Part shown: in pieces, positions 8,302 to 16,814 of the stretch | How positions within the stretch are numbered: position 1 is the first letter of the stretch | How the letters are laid out: the number at the start of each line of letters is the position of its first letter | Assembly: GCA_046152925.1 (NCBI GenBank) | Contig: JBJXFX010000159.1 | Location: 8,273-72,272 of the forward strand | DNA: 64,000 nt | Direction of reading: 5' to 3' | DNA from: CAMAUF01 sp046152925 | Lineage (GTDB): Bacteria > Chloroflexota > Dehalococcoidia > Tepidiformales > Tepidiformaceae | Notes under the pieces: model-generated | Seen by the model: only the letters and a program-made list of their open reading frames with translations | Databases searched by the model: none | What the model was told of the DNA's origin: nothing | Position numbers and translations under genes: made by a program

Positions 8302-8734
8302 TGCTTCTCGATATCAACGTCTTGATCTACGCACTCATGCCGACACTCGTTTCCACACGGAGGCACGCGCGTGGCTGGAAGACGCTCTCAGGATGGATGA
8401 TCTCCTGTTCGTGCCATGGATGACGATCCTCGGAGTCATCAGGATCACCACCAACCGTAAGGCGATGGCCTTGCCCGTGGCAGCGCCGATCGCGATGACG
8501 TTCGTTCGATCACTTTTGAGTCACGAGCACGTGGCAATCCCTAGCCCGGGTCCGCGGCACCTCGAGATCCTTGAGAGCATGGCCGTCCGGTACGATCTCC
8601 GAGGTCCTGACCTCTCGGACGCCCACCTCGCCGCGCTCGCTGTGGAACATGACCTGACACTCGTCAGCTTTGATCACGACTTCGAGGCATTTGTCGAGGT
8701 TCGCGTTCTGAACCCGGCCGCACTGGCCCATTAG
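8301..8734 (+). pseudogene. VapC-like PIN-domain RNase toxin gene with a -1 frameshift
   Basis: The GTG at 8301 opens a frame reading VLLDINVLIYAL, the first PIN acidic motif. Its homology then continues in the -1 frame from about 8336 (HADTRFHTEARAWLEDAL and onward) to the stop at 8734. The second frame keeps GVIRITTN, typical of the VapC subgroup with GxxRxxTN, and the later acidic residues LSDAHLAALA and FDHDF. One missing base near 8334-8337 explains the break. No XXXYYYZ slippery site is visible, so mutation or an assembly error is more likely than programmed frameshifting. If the break is real, the toxin is dead and the antitoxin is an orphan. Confidence 0.7.
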
Positions 8735-8884
8735 GTGTGTGGACGTCGTTGAGTCTGTTGCGGGTGGCTGTTGTGCCGACGACGTGGGACTCACTGCGTA
8801 CCGGCGACAAATTGTCCAAAGGCACCGAGTCACCACAACAATCCGAGGCCCGCTCACTCACGTTCGCGCTAGGTGAGGCAGCCC

Positions 8885-9739
8885 TCACGGATTGCGAAGC
8901 TTCCCTGGCTGCATGTCCTGGCCACACGCGCCGCCCTCGCGTATCGGCCGCGGGTGGTCGGGACTCAGGATCACCCAGGCGTCTCCCTCACGAGTGAGCC
9001 GGTACGTCGATGGCCAACGGAGCCGTTGGCTCGCCGCTGGCTCGCCCAAGGACACGACGCCGTCCGGCGAAATCGCAACCGGACCACCCAAGAGGCCGAC
9101 CCCGGCGCACGCGAACACCTGATACCACCCCGCAGGGTAGGTCTCTAATTGCGGGCCTGGCCCGGGGGTGGGGGTGGGTGCTGGGAACTGGCCAGCCGAG
9201 CGCATCGCGACCATTGGGCCGTATCGCTCGCGGAGCACCTGCTCCTCGCGGCCCGTTTTCTCCGCGACCTCGACGACGACCCGGTTCGACGCCACATCCG
9301 GCCCGACCGCGACCATCCACACGTCCAGTGCCTTAAGCCCGCTGTAGTCGCCGCTGATCCGTCGAACGAGGGCGAGCAGTTCTTCTCGCGTGTAGGTCAC
9401 GGCCACCACACGCACCACCGACCGGTCCACGCCCTGCCGGTCGATCGCCGCCTCCACTGCCGCTCCGTCGCCGGCGACCGACACCTCCACGAACGCTGGT
9501 GACGCATGGACGATTCGGATCCCTGCAAAGCCAGCCACGCCATCCAGGGCCGGCCCGAGTGTGACCGCCGCCCGCTCTGCCTCGTAGTACCCCGCGGGCA
9601 CTGTGGCGCCCGGCTCGACGAAGCGCTCGCTCGACGCGTGGTAGTTGCCCGGCGCACCTGCTCGGCCGCCCGTCGCGATGGCCCAAAGAGCCACCCCGAG
9701 CACGCCAGCGAAGGCGACGAACACATCGGCACGACGCAT
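8885..9739 (-). CDS. Secreted protein of unknown function
   Basis: A 284-aa protein with a signal peptide or anchor (about residues 5-24, ending near ATGGRAG). Two mixed alpha/beta regions are split by a Pro/Thr linker (APTPTPGPGP, about 193-202). The C-terminal part (YRLTREGDAWVILSPDH) may be a small beta domain containing Cys. I recognise no family. It is monocistronic, and the region on its right has no clear promoter. Confidence 0.6.
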   Translation of the reverse strand: MRRADVFVAFAGVLGVALWAIATGGRAGAPGNYHASSERFVEPGATVPAGYYEAERAAVTLGPALDGVAGFAGIRIVHASPAFVEVSVAGDGAAVEAAIDRQGVDRSVVRVVAVTYTREELLALVRRISGDYSGLKALDVWMVAVGPDVASNRVVVEVAEKTGREEQVLRERYGPMVAMRSAGQFPAPTPTPGPGPQLETYPAGWYQVFACAGVGLLGGPVAISPDGVVSLGEPAASQRLRWPSTYRLTREGDAWVILSPDHPRPIREGGACGQDMQPGKLRNP

Positions 9740-10176
9740 CGAGAGAACCCCCTGCCACTCCAGAACGTTCGAGGGTCCGCCAAGGTTTCAGGCGGTCTCG
9801 CACCGCCCTCGAACCACAACCAGCGCGATCTGGTGGCAGGAACTCGGCGGGGGCACCAGCTCGCGTCTCCCGACTTCGCGGGCGAGGGGGAGCGTCCTGA
9901 GACTGCGTGGGGGATGAGACGAGCGTTCGTGATAGCGCAGGTGGCGCCTGCGCGGTCCGTAGATTGAGGCGTGCGTCGCTTGCGGCGGCGTGACCGCTCC
10001 CGTGTGGTCGCGGTACTGAGGGTGGGGCCGGCGCGGCCATGGTCGGCTTCACAAGGCAGGGACCGGGGACGAGGGACGCGCGCCCTCCGTTCGCCCCTTG
10101 GGGGGCCGTTCCATAGAATCCGGACGCGCACCTTTGCGCGAACCTTACCCGTTGACCAACCGAGGGACCGAGCCGG
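9740..10176. other. Intergenic region with an inverted repeat and a doubtful small ORF
   Basis: About 440 bp between a leftward gene and a rightward gene. It contains a perfect 7-bp inverted repeat, GCGCAGG-TGGCG-CCTGCGC (9936-9954), a TAGATT box (9960-9965), and TAGAAT at 10114-10119 as a possible -10 for the gene at 10177. The only gene candidate is the small ORF listed at 9971-10180. Confidence 0.4.
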
Positions 10177-10180
10177 ATGA
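9971..10180 (+). CDS. Doubtful 69-aa Arg-rich ORF, possible leader peptide
   Basis: A GTG start lies 5 nt after a TAGATT box (9960-9965). The ORF encodes a very basic peptide starting VRRLRRRDRSRVVAVLR and ends in a TGA that overlaps the ATG of the FadF-like gene (ATGA, 10177-10180). The promoter position and the overlap are gene-like, but the composition is what random GC-rich DNA gives. It could be a coupled upstream ORF or chance. Confidence 0.2.
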   Translation: MRRLRRRDRSRVVAVLRVGPARPWSASQGRDRGRGTRALRSPLGGPFHRIRTRTFARTLPVDQPRDRAG

Positions 10181-12465
10181 GTCTGTTTAAGCGTTCGACT
10201 GCCCCCGCCGCCCCCGCCGCCAGCACCACCCCGCCGGCGCCGAAGGGCACCCGCTTCAACGTTTCGTTTGGCGGGATGCTTATCCCGCTCGCGGGCCTCG
10301 GCGCCCTCTCCGCCCTGGAGCTTGCACGCACCGCGGACCATGATTCGGCCCAGCGCGAGGTGTTCTTCAACATCTCGTACCCCGTCATCATGTACTTCAT
10401 CTTCGGCGTCGCGATGGCCATCATCGTCGGCGCCTTCATCCAGCGGATGCGCTTCTGGCGGCTCGGCAAGAGCCAGTCGGTGACCGATAAGCTCGGGCTC
10501 CGCGTCTGGAACGTGCTCACCCTTGGCGCCGCCACGGGCCGCGTCACGCGCGACCGCTACGCCGGGATCATGCACTGGTGCATCTACTCCAGCTTCGCTG
10601 TCCTCACGCTCGTCACCCTGGTGCTGGCACTCGACGACTACCTGCCGCTGATCTTCGGCTCCGACGCGGAACACGCCTTCCTCAAGGGGCCGGTGTACCT
10701 CGGCTATAGCCTCGTCGGCGATGTCTTCGGCCTGATCGGCCTCGCGGGCGTCGGGATGGCCGTCCACCGTCGCTACCGTGCCACGCCCACCAAGCTCAGT
10801 TGGGACAAGCGTGATTCCGAAGACGCGCTGATCATCGGCCTCCTTGGCGTGACCTTGTTCAGCGGCTTCCTCGTCGAAGGCCTGCGGATCGGCGGCGACG
10901 AAATCCCGGCCGGCAAAGAAGACTGGAGCTACTGGTCGCCGGCCGGCTGGGTCGTGGCGAAAGTCTTTGGCGGGCTCAGCGATTCCGCGCTGCTCAACCT
11001 CCACGAGGTCGTTTGGTGGGCCCACATCGTGATGGCCTTCGGCCTCCTCACCCTGATGGCGCTGACGAAGTTCCGGCACATCGCGATGGCGCCGATGAAC
11101 GCGTTCCTCAAGAAGCCGGCCTCTGGCCCGGCCTATCTCGCGCCGATGGGCGACTTCAACAAGCTCTTCGAAGAGGGCGGCAGCCTCGGGGCGAGCAAGC
11201 TCCAAGATTTCTCCTGGAAGCAGCTCTTCGACACCGACGTCTGCGTGCGCTGCGGCCGCTGCACCGATGCCTGCCCGGCATGGACCGCCGGCCAGCCGCT
11301 CAGCCCGATGGCGATCATCCAGGACCTCAAGACCTACATGAACCACGCCGGCCCACTGCTCATCGCGGGCAAGGACCCGGCCGAGCACCTGAACGGTGAG
11401 CTCGTGGGCGACTACATCAAGGACGAGTCGCTCTGGGCCTGCCGGACCTGCATGGCCTGCGTCCAAGAATGCCCGGTGATGATCGAGCACGTGCCCACGA
11501 TCGTGGAGATGCGCCGCTACCTCGTGATGGAGAAGGCGAGCGTCCCGGCCACGGCGCAGGCGGCGCTCCAGAACCTTGAGCAGCGCGGCCACCCCTGGCG
11601 CGGCACGCAGTTCACGCGCGAGACATGGATCGAACAGCTCCGGGCGGAGGGCATCGACGTCCCGGTCTTCGATGGCTCCCAGGAGTACCTCTACTGGGTC
11701 GGCTGCTCTGGCGCGCTGGTCGAACGGAACGTGCCGATTACGAAGTCGATCGTCAAGCTGCTCGTCGAGGCCGACGTCAGCTTCGGCGTGCTCGGCCAAT
11801 CGGAGACGTGTAGCGGCGACCCCGCGCGCCGGCTCGGGAACGAGTACCTCTACGCCACGCTCGCCGAGGGCAACTCGCAGACCTTCAACGAGATGGGCGT
11901 CCGGCGCGTGATCACGGCCTGCCCGCACTGCTTCAACACCTTCGCCAACGAATATCCGGACTTTGGCGGCAAATACGAAGTGACGCATCACTCCGAATTC
12001 CTCCGGAACCTCGTGACCGTCGGCAAGCTCAAGCCCAAGACGCCCGACAACGCGACGATCACCTATCACGACTCTTGCTACCTGGGCCGCGGCAACAACA
12101 TCTTCGATGCCCCGCGCGACATCCTTTCCGCCATCCCGGGCGTCAAGTTGGTCGAAATGCCCCGGACGAAGGAGCGCGGCATGTGCTGTGGCGCTGGCGG
12201 CGGCAACATGTGGCAAGAAGAGCAGGGGACCCGCGTCAACCACCTCCGCGCGGCGGAGGCGGCGAACACCGGCGCCAACATCGTGGCGACCGCGTGCCCC
12301 TTCTGCATCCAGATGTTCGAAGACGGCATCCCGGCGGTGCAGCCCGACGAAGAGCGCCGTTCGATCCGCGCCTACGACATCGCCGAACTGCTCGAAGTGA
12401 GCGTGCGGCCGTTGCCACTCGCGGCGCCCGATGGCGGCGGCAAGCTGCCGACGGGCGTGGCTTAA
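10177..12465 (+). CDS. Membrane Fe-S oxidoreductase of the FadF/HdrD type
   Basis: A 762-aa single-chain respiratory protein. Residues about 25-310 are a NarI/cytochrome-b-like membrane domain with five or so helices. Two [4Fe-4S] motifs follow (VCVRCGRCTDACP near 354-366, ACRTCMACVQECP near 421-433). Then come two CCG domains (ACPHCFNTF near 586; CYLGRGN, CCGAGGG and ACPFCIQMF between about 636 and 715), which in HdrB/HdrD bind a non-cubane cluster. In bacteria such proteins are thought to pass electrons from ETF (fatty-acid beta-oxidation) to quinone. All ligand Cys are present. ATG 10177 precedes a short Ala/Pro-rich cytoplasmic tail. Confidence 0.85.
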   Translation: MSLFKRSTAPAAPAASTTPPAPKGTRFNVSFGGMLIPLAGLGALSALELARTADHDSAQREVFFNISYPVIMYFIFGVAMAIIVGAFIQRMRFWRLGKSQSVTDKLGLRVWNVLTLGAATGRVTRDRYAGIMHWCIYSSFAVLTLVTLVLALDDYLPLIFGSDAEHAFLKGPVYLGYSLVGDVFGLIGLAGVGMAVHRRYRATPTKLSWDKRDSEDALIIGLLGVTLFSGFLVEGLRIGGDEIPAGKEDWSYWSPAGWVVAKVFGGLSDSALLNLHEVVWWAHIVMAFGLLTLMALTKFRHIAMAPMNAFLKKPASGPAYLAPMGDFNKLFEEGGSLGASKLQDFSWKQLFDTDVCVRCGRCTDACPAWTAGQPLSPMAIIQDLKTYMNHAGPLLIAGKDPAEHLNGELVGDYIKDESLWACRTCMACVQECPVMIEHVPTIVEMRRYLVMEKASVPATAQAALQNLEQRGHPWRGTQFTRETWIEQLRAEGIDVPVFDGSQEYLYWVGCSGALVERNVPITKSIVKLLVEADVSFGVLGQSETCSGDPARRLGNEYLYATLAEGNSQTFNEMGVRRVITACPHCFNTFANEYPDFGGKYEVTHHSEFLRNLVTVGKLKPKTPDNATITYHDSCYLGRGNNIFDAPRDILSAIPGVKLVEMPRTKERGMCCGAGGGNMWQEEQGTRVNHLRAAEAANTGANIVATACPFCIQMFEDGIPAVQPDEERRSIRAYDIAELLEVSVRPLPLAAPDGGGKLPTGVA

Positions 12466-12482
12466 GGCCGCGCCGGATCGGC

Positions 12483-12488
12483 TACACT
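12483..12488 (+). promoter_or_regulatory. -10 box of a leaderless transcript
   Basis: TACACT ends 6 nt before the GTG at 12495. No clear -35 box is visible. Confidence 0.5.
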
Positions 12489-12494
12489 GGCAGT

Positions 12495-12941
12495 GTGACC
12501 ACGGATCGCGTAGAAAGCGACTTGGAAACGCTCAAGAGTGACCTTCTTGCGAGCAGGTACCTGTGGAACGTCCGCGCTTGGTTTGGGGAATGGCTCCGGC
12601 CGGTCGACCGAGTGACCGTCGACGATCTCGAACTATTCGACCGTGCACGCGACGCGGGCGAGCTTACTTATGATCAGGAGGCCGACCTCCGCCGGGCCGA
12701 CCTCCTCGTCAAGGGCCGCGCGCGGCCTGGGACACCGCTTCCGGATGGCGATGTGGTCCTCGTCCTCGAGGCGTCGGCCACGATCGATGGGGGTGACGTT
12801 GAACGCGCCGCACGCCGGGCCGCTATCCTCGGCCGCGCGGGGTACACCGCCGTACCGGTCTGCGGCGGGTTTACCCTTACGCAGGCGGCGGCGACGGCCG
12901 CTGAGTCACTTCGAGTGCTGGTGGACCTGCGGGAGCCGTAG
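12495..12941 (+). CDS. Conserved hypothetical protein, possible PD-(D/E)XK-like fold
   Basis: A 148-aa soluble protein. The first half is helical (VESDLETLKSDLLASRYLWN). The second half has the pattern DGDVVLVLEASATIDGGDVERA, then ARRAAILGRAGYTAVPVCGG. A buried strand with E-x-S followed by an Arg-rich helix and another strand resembles a family of small predicted nuclease-fold proteins from thermophiles and cyanobacteria. The fold assignment is inference and the function unknown. The GTG 12495 is chosen from the -10 box 6 nt upstream. Confidence 0.6.
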   Translation: MTTDRVESDLETLKSDLLASRYLWNVRAWFGEWLRPVDRVTVDDLELFDRARDAGELTYDQEADLRRADLLVKGRARPGTPLPDGDVVLVLEASATIDGGDVERAARRAAILGRAGYTAVPVCGGFTLTQAAATAAESLRVLVDLREP

Positions 12942-13038
12942 CGGAGCCGGTCGCCCTTACCGCTCGTGAAGCTCCGGCAGCACCTCGGGCTCGCTGTCTG
13001 GGGTGCGCCCTTGTTACTCTCGGGATGAGGGGGCGGGC

Positions 13039-13875
13039 TTGCGAGAGTTCCTCACGATCTTCTTCGCGCTGATGTTCGAGACGACCCCGTTCTTGTTGCT
13101 CGGCGTGGTCTTGTCCGCGCTGGCTGGGCCGTGGCTGGCGAGCGCGATGACGCGGCATGCCTTTCGCCAGCCAGCCATCGGGATCGCCGCGGGCTCGGCG
13201 GCCGGCCTCCTGTTGCCGACCTGCGACTGCGGGAGCCGCCCGCTCGCCCACCGGCTCACACAAGCCGGGGCTCGCGACTTCGGGATCGCAATGCTCGTGG
13301 CGGCGCCGGTCGTGAACCCAATCGTGATCGTGACCACCTGGCTCGCCTTTCGCGATGCCGACATCGTGATCTTGCGGCTCGCCGGTACGGTCCTGATCGC
13401 GGTTGCGGCTGCGATCGTGGTGGGCCGGCTGCGGGGGCCGGTCGCGCTAGCGGGGGCGGCCCATAGCCATGGTGAGCGTCTGCGCGATGCTCCAGCCCGC
13501 GCCCTCGACGAGTTCTTCGAGCTCTTTCCGTACCTCGTGGTGGGCTCCGGCCTCGCCGCGCTCCTCCAGACCCAAATCGACCGCGGGGTGCTGACGGACA
13601 CCCACGGCCTGGTCCTTTCTACGCTCGCGCTGATGGCGCTCGCCTTCCTGCTCAGCATCTGTTCCAGCGTCGACGCGTTTGTCGTCGCGGGCTTGGGGCC
13701 GCAGCTCGGCCTTGGCCCGACCCTCGCCTTTTTGGTCTTCGGGCCGATCGTGAACTTGAAGTCGATGCCGCTGTACGGACGGCTGTTTTCGGCCGTCACG
13801 ATCGCGTTGATCACCGGTATCGCGGCCCAGGTCTCGTTCGGGTTGGCGATGATTGCGGAGCTGCGCGCATGGTGA
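13039..13875 (+). CDS. DUF318/UPF0718 permease (YcgR/YraQ-like)
   Basis: A 278-aa polytopic membrane protein with about eight helices. It carries the family signature LLPTCDCGSRPLAHRL near 62-77 and the paired re-entrant motifs APVVNPIVIVTTW and FGPIVNLKSMPLY. Homologues (SO_0444, ArsP, YcgR) are predicted or shown to export metalloid or metal species. It overlaps the following DUF1980-type gene by 7 bp, as in the Bacillus ycgR-ycgQ pair. The start is set at TTG 13039, after a GAGGGGG Shine-Dalgarno at 13027-13033; a GTG at 13003 would add an unlikely hydrophilic leader. Confidence 0.8.
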   Translation: MREFLTIFFALMFETTPFLLLGVVLSALAGPWLASAMTRHAFRQPAIGIAAGSAAGLLLPTCDCGSRPLAHRLTQAGARDFGIAMLVAAPVVNPIVIVTTWLAFRDADIVILRLAGTVLIAVAAAIVVGRLRGPVALAGAAHSHGERLRDAPARALDEFFELFPYLVVGSGLAALLQTQIDRGVLTDTHGLVLSTLALMALAFLLSICSSVDAFVVAGLGPQLGLGPTLAFLVFGPIVNLKSMPLYGRLFSAVTIALITGIAAQVSFGLAMIAELRAW

Positions 13876-14555
13876 GGGAAGCGGGCCTTGCGGCGGCGGC
13901 GGCGTTGGTCGCGTTGGTGATCGGCCTCCGGGTGGCCGATGGGAGCGCGTCCGCGCTCGTCCAGTCTTGGTACGAACCCGTGCTCTTGGCGACCGTGGTC
14001 GGGTTGTTGGCCCTCTCCGTGCTCGCAGCGATCCCGGTCTTGCGCTCGCCGGAGCCACTCCGGGTCCGGTTCGGGCGTACGGGGCTCGTCCAGGCCGGGT
14101 TCGTTGTGGTCGTCGCTGGTGCTGGGGTCGCGTTCAAGCCCGAGCCGCTCGCCGGGACGGACCTCGAATCCGACCCGCTAACCGTGACCTTCAGCGCCTC
14201 CGCATCGAACGCCGATCCGGCGCGGCGCAACGTTTACCAGTGGGCGTACGAATTCCAGAACAGCGCGCCGTCGAGCTTGCTGGGTCAGCCGGTGGACGTC
14301 GTCGCCTTCGTCTTCCATGGAAAGGAGCCCGTCCCAGGCCGGTTCTTCGCGGCTCGGTTTGTCGTCGCCTGTTGCGTGGCCGACGCGCAGGGTTTCACCG
14401 TCCCGGTGGCCTGGCCCGGCGCAGCGAGCCTGCCCGCCGATGCATGGGTCCGCGTGCGCGGGGCCATCACCGTCGCCCCAGATGGCGCACTCGCCATCGC
14501 TGCCCGTACCGTTGAGCCGATCGATGCCCCTTCCAGCCCGTACATCTATCCGTAA
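13869..14555 (+). CDS. YcgQ-like (DUF1980/TIGR03943) partner of the permease
   Basis: A 228-aa protein. Three hydrophobic segments lie at about 6-23, 35-58 and 73-90. An extracytoplasmic beta domain starts near 105 and includes WAYEFQNSAPSSLLGQPVDVVAFVF and RFVVACCVADAQG; the CC pair is typical of the family and could bind metal. It is always found next to a DUF318 permease and is thought to be an accessory or regulatory subunit. It overlaps the permease gene and was probably co-transcribed with it. Confidence 0.75.
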   Translation: MVREAGLAAAAALVALVIGLRVADGSASALVQSWYEPVLLATVVGLLALSVLAAIPVLRSPEPLRVRFGRTGLVQAGFVVVVAGAGVAFKPEPLAGTDLESDPLTVTFSASASNADPARRNVYQWAYEFQNSAPSSLLGQPVDVVAFVFHGKEPVPGRFFAARFVVACCVADAQGFTVPVAWPGAASLPADAWVRVRGAITVAPDGALAIAARTVEPIDAPSSPYIYP

Positions 14556-15888
14556 CGAACGCGGAGCGCTGGCCGCTTTCGGCGTGGTCACGGTGCTGAC
14601 GGCGCTGGTGATCGGCCTCGCGCTGCTCGCGGGCGACCAGCGCGAGCTCAAGGTGGTGCTCGCATCGCCGGGGGACGGGGAAGCGATTGGCGGAGGACAG
14701 CTCGCGGTGGCCTTGACCTTCAACCGGGCGCCAGACCGGCAGGCTGTCGCCGACCGTATTCAGATCGAGCCCGAAGCGGCCGGGACGGTCCGCTGGCGGG
14801 GGACGACCATCGAGTACGTCTTCGCCTGGCCCCCAGCGCCCGACCGCTATCGCCTCGTGATCCCGAAGGGCGCGATCGGGACGCGCGGCGAACAACTTCG
14901 CGCCGACTATGTGCTGGAGTTCACGGTGCGCGAGCCCGGCGTTGCCTACGTCGCTCCTGGAGGGGAGGGCGAGCGCCTCGTCGCCCGGTTCGGCCAGGAG
15001 CCCGCTCGGGACCTCCTCACGGGCACGCGGATCCGGGACTTCGGGGTCGCCCCGGACGGGCGCACGGTCGCCGCAGTCGTCGAGCGCTCGGGGCGCGTCG
15101 TGTTGGACTTCGTCGACGTCGCGACGGGGGCCCGCCGGACGCTGGCCGAGCCAACCGACTTCGAGCTCGCGTCGGTGACTTGGGGGCCTGACAACCAGAC
15201 GCTGCTCACCGTGCGGCGCGACCGGCTGCCAGGGGGAGGCTTCGGCGTGCCTCGGCTCTGGCTGGTGCGGCTGAGCGGCGAGTTCGCCGGGCTGATTGGG
15301 GAGGACGGCGAACCGGTCGCGGGCGGCGCTTGGTCGCCGGACGGCCAGCGCATCGCGTACGCCGCCCCCGCGACGGCCGAAACCGCTATCCGGACGCTGG
15401 CGACGGGTGAAACGGTGCGCTACGCGCGGTCGCGCGGGCGGACGCCGGTGTGGTCGCCAGACGGCGCCTGGCTGGCGTACGAAGGCGTCGACCGCGACTT
15501 CCGCGAAGGCGCCTCGCCGCTGCAGCCGGTCGTCCTCCAGCCGCTCGACGGGTCGCCGTTGCGGCTGGTCGGCGTCCCGGGTGAGGTGCGCGCGGCGCCG
15601 CGCTTCCTCGACGCGGCGACGCTGCTCTCGCTCCGGCGCGCGGTCGGCGCGGCGACGAAGGGGACGGAGCTCGTCTTCGAGTCGGTCGCGACGGGACGTG
15701 AGGTCCGCGCCCTCGACCTCGCCGCTGGCCAGGACCTCGTGCTCGATTGGGAGCTCGCACCGGGCGGCCGCGCGGCCGTCTACGCCGTGCGGAGCGGCCG
15801 CACGAGTGTCGTCCTGCGCGTCGATTTCGAGACGGGCCAGCGGACGGTGGTCGCGCAAGATGGCGACCGTCCGAAGTGGTTGCCCTGA
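14524..15888 (+). CDS. Membrane-anchored Ig-like/beta-propeller (TolB-like) protein
   Basis: A 454-aa exported protein. A signal anchor spans about residues 16-37. A Big_5-like Ig domain of about 100 residues follows (LASPGDGEAIGGGQLAVALTF onward, ending near REPGVAY). Then come five or more PD40/WD40-like blades (FGVAPDGRTVAAVV, WGPDNQTLLTV, WSPDGQRIAYA, WSPDGAWLAYE). It probably acts in protein interactions at the cell surface. Its start at ATG 14524 lies inside the YcgQ-like gene, a 32-bp overlap. Confidence 0.7.
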   Translation: MPLPARTSIRNERGALAAFGVVTVLTALVIGLALLAGDQRELKVVLASPGDGEAIGGGQLAVALTFNRAPDRQAVADRIQIEPEAAGTVRWRGTTIEYVFAWPPAPDRYRLVIPKGAIGTRGEQLRADYVLEFTVREPGVAYVAPGGEGERLVARFGQEPARDLLTGTRIRDFGVAPDGRTVAAVVERSGRVVLDFVDVATGARRTLAEPTDFELASVTWGPDNQTLLTVRRDRLPGGGFGVPRLWLVRLSGEFAGLIGEDGEPVAGGAWSPDGQRIAYAAPATAETAIRTLATGETVRYARSRGRTPVWSPDGAWLAYEGVDRDFREGASPLQPVVLQPLDGSPLRLVGVPGEVRAAPRFLDAATLLSLRRAVGAATKGTELVFESVATGREVRALDLAAGQDLVLDWELAPGGRAAVYAVRSGRTSVVLRVDFETGQRTVVAQDGDRPKWLP

Positions 15889-15889
15889 G

Positions 15890-16198
15890 TCATCCGATGT
15901 CTTCGAGCACGGCGAGGACGTCCCGGGCTGAGGCGAGGCTCCGGGGCCGCCACCCGCTCCGATGCGACGCAAACAGCGCCCGAAGCTCGTCGACATCGGC
16001 TGACTGTTCGATGGCGGCGGCGAGCTGGCGGGCGGCACGGGCCCGTTCGGCCGGCTCCGCCTCGCGGCGGAAGGCGCGGGCCGCGCCTTCGAGGCTGCCG
16101 TGCTCGGCGAGGAAGTCCTGGTGGAAGTAGCCGTCGAGCATCCGGCGGAGGCTGGCGGAAGCGGGCGCGCGCTGCTGGCGCTTTGCGGCCTTAGTCAT
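15890..16198 (-). CDS. Immunity protein for the RNase A-like toxin (CdiI-like)
   Basis: A 102-aa, probably all-helical protein. LRRMLDGYFHQDFLAEHGSL, then AARQLAAAIEQSADVDELRALF, follows the pattern of contact-dependent-inhibition immunity proteins of the CdiI_2 type (yFhQDf...yG... at the start, a seesaw of short helices after). Its ATG overlaps the stop of the toxin gene by 8 bp, so the two are translated together, as expected for a toxin and its antidote. The immunity call rests on this linkage plus the sequence pattern. Confidence 0.75.
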   Translation of the reverse strand: MTKAAKRQQRAPASASLRRMLDGYFHQDFLAEHGSLEGAARAFRREAEPAERARAARQLAAAIEQSADVDELRALFASHRSGWRPRSLASARDVLAVLEDIG

Positions 16199-16808
16199 CG
16201 GGGTAGCTCGTGAGGACGTACCAGTCACTCCCCTTGGCCCGGAGGACGATGGTCGCCGAGCTGACGTCGCGGGCCGTTGTCTTGCCCTGGTCGATCGATC
16301 GGCCCACCACCTGGCGGGCATCGAAGCGGAGGGCGAGGTTGGTGCGGTTCGACCCCTGTTTCACCCAGTCGGTGATCTTCTTCTGTTCCTTCTGGATCGC
16401 GCTGCCGACGACCCGTTCGGCGATGTCGCGGTCGGTGTAGGTGGAGGCGGCGGAGATATCGGGCTCGCGTTTCAGCCGGTCGCGGAGCTGGGCGTCGGTC
16501 CTTGCGACGTGGCGTTCGAGGGTGTGGCCGCCGGCCGCTTCGTCGCGCGCGAGGTCGCGGCGCGAGCTGAGCGTCGAGGAAGCCGTGGTTCGGGTCGCCG
16601 TGCCGGTGAGTTGCGTGCGCGTGCCGCCGATGGTCGCGTTGGGGCGCGCGGTGGGCGTCCGTGTCGCCGTAGCCGCGGATGTAGGCTCGACCGTGGCGGC
16701 TGGCGCAGGGGCATCGTCGCCCCGGGGCCAGTTTGCGATGGCGAACCCGCCGACGATGATCGCCAGGACGACGGCAATGGGCAGCCAGACCTTGAGTTTC
16801 TCTTGCAT
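16191..16808 (-). CDS. Membrane-anchored RNase A-like toxin (CdiA-CT RNase A family)
   Basis: A 205-aa protein. A single N-terminal TM/signal anchor (about 8-26) and a Thr/Ala/Pro-rich linker (about 34-80) are followed by a toxin domain (85-205) beginning RDLARDEAAGGHTLERHV. The domain matches bacterial RNase A-like CdiA C-termini. His100 and Arg111 are 11 residues apart, and Thr200-x-Tyr202 lies in VLTSYPDD. This is the catalytic set and spacing that I recall for the Yersinia kristensenii toxin (His175, Arg186, Thr276, Tyr278). Unlike CdiA it has no filamentous repeats, so delivery must differ. It lies 6 bp after an MFS exporter gene and overlaps its immunity gene. Confidence 0.8.
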   Translation of the reverse strand: MQEKLKVWLPIAVVLAIIVGGFAIANWPRGDDAPAPAATVEPTSAATATRTPTARPNATIGGTRTQLTGTATRTTASSTLSSRRDLARDEAAGGHTLERHVARTDAQLRDRLKREPDISAASTYTDRDIAERVVGSAIQKEQKKITDWVKQGSNRTNLALRFDARQVVGRSIDQGKTTARDVSSATIVLRAKGSDWYVLTSYPDD

Positions 16809-16814
16809 ACGTGC

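Noticed and set aside
8301..8345. Programmed -1 frameshift in the VapC gene
   Set aside because: No slippery heptamer and no clear downstream stem-loop or pseudoknot.
9397..12243. 948-codon minus-strand frame
   Set aside because: Antisense to the FadF-like gene, whose Cys motifs prove the + strand frame.
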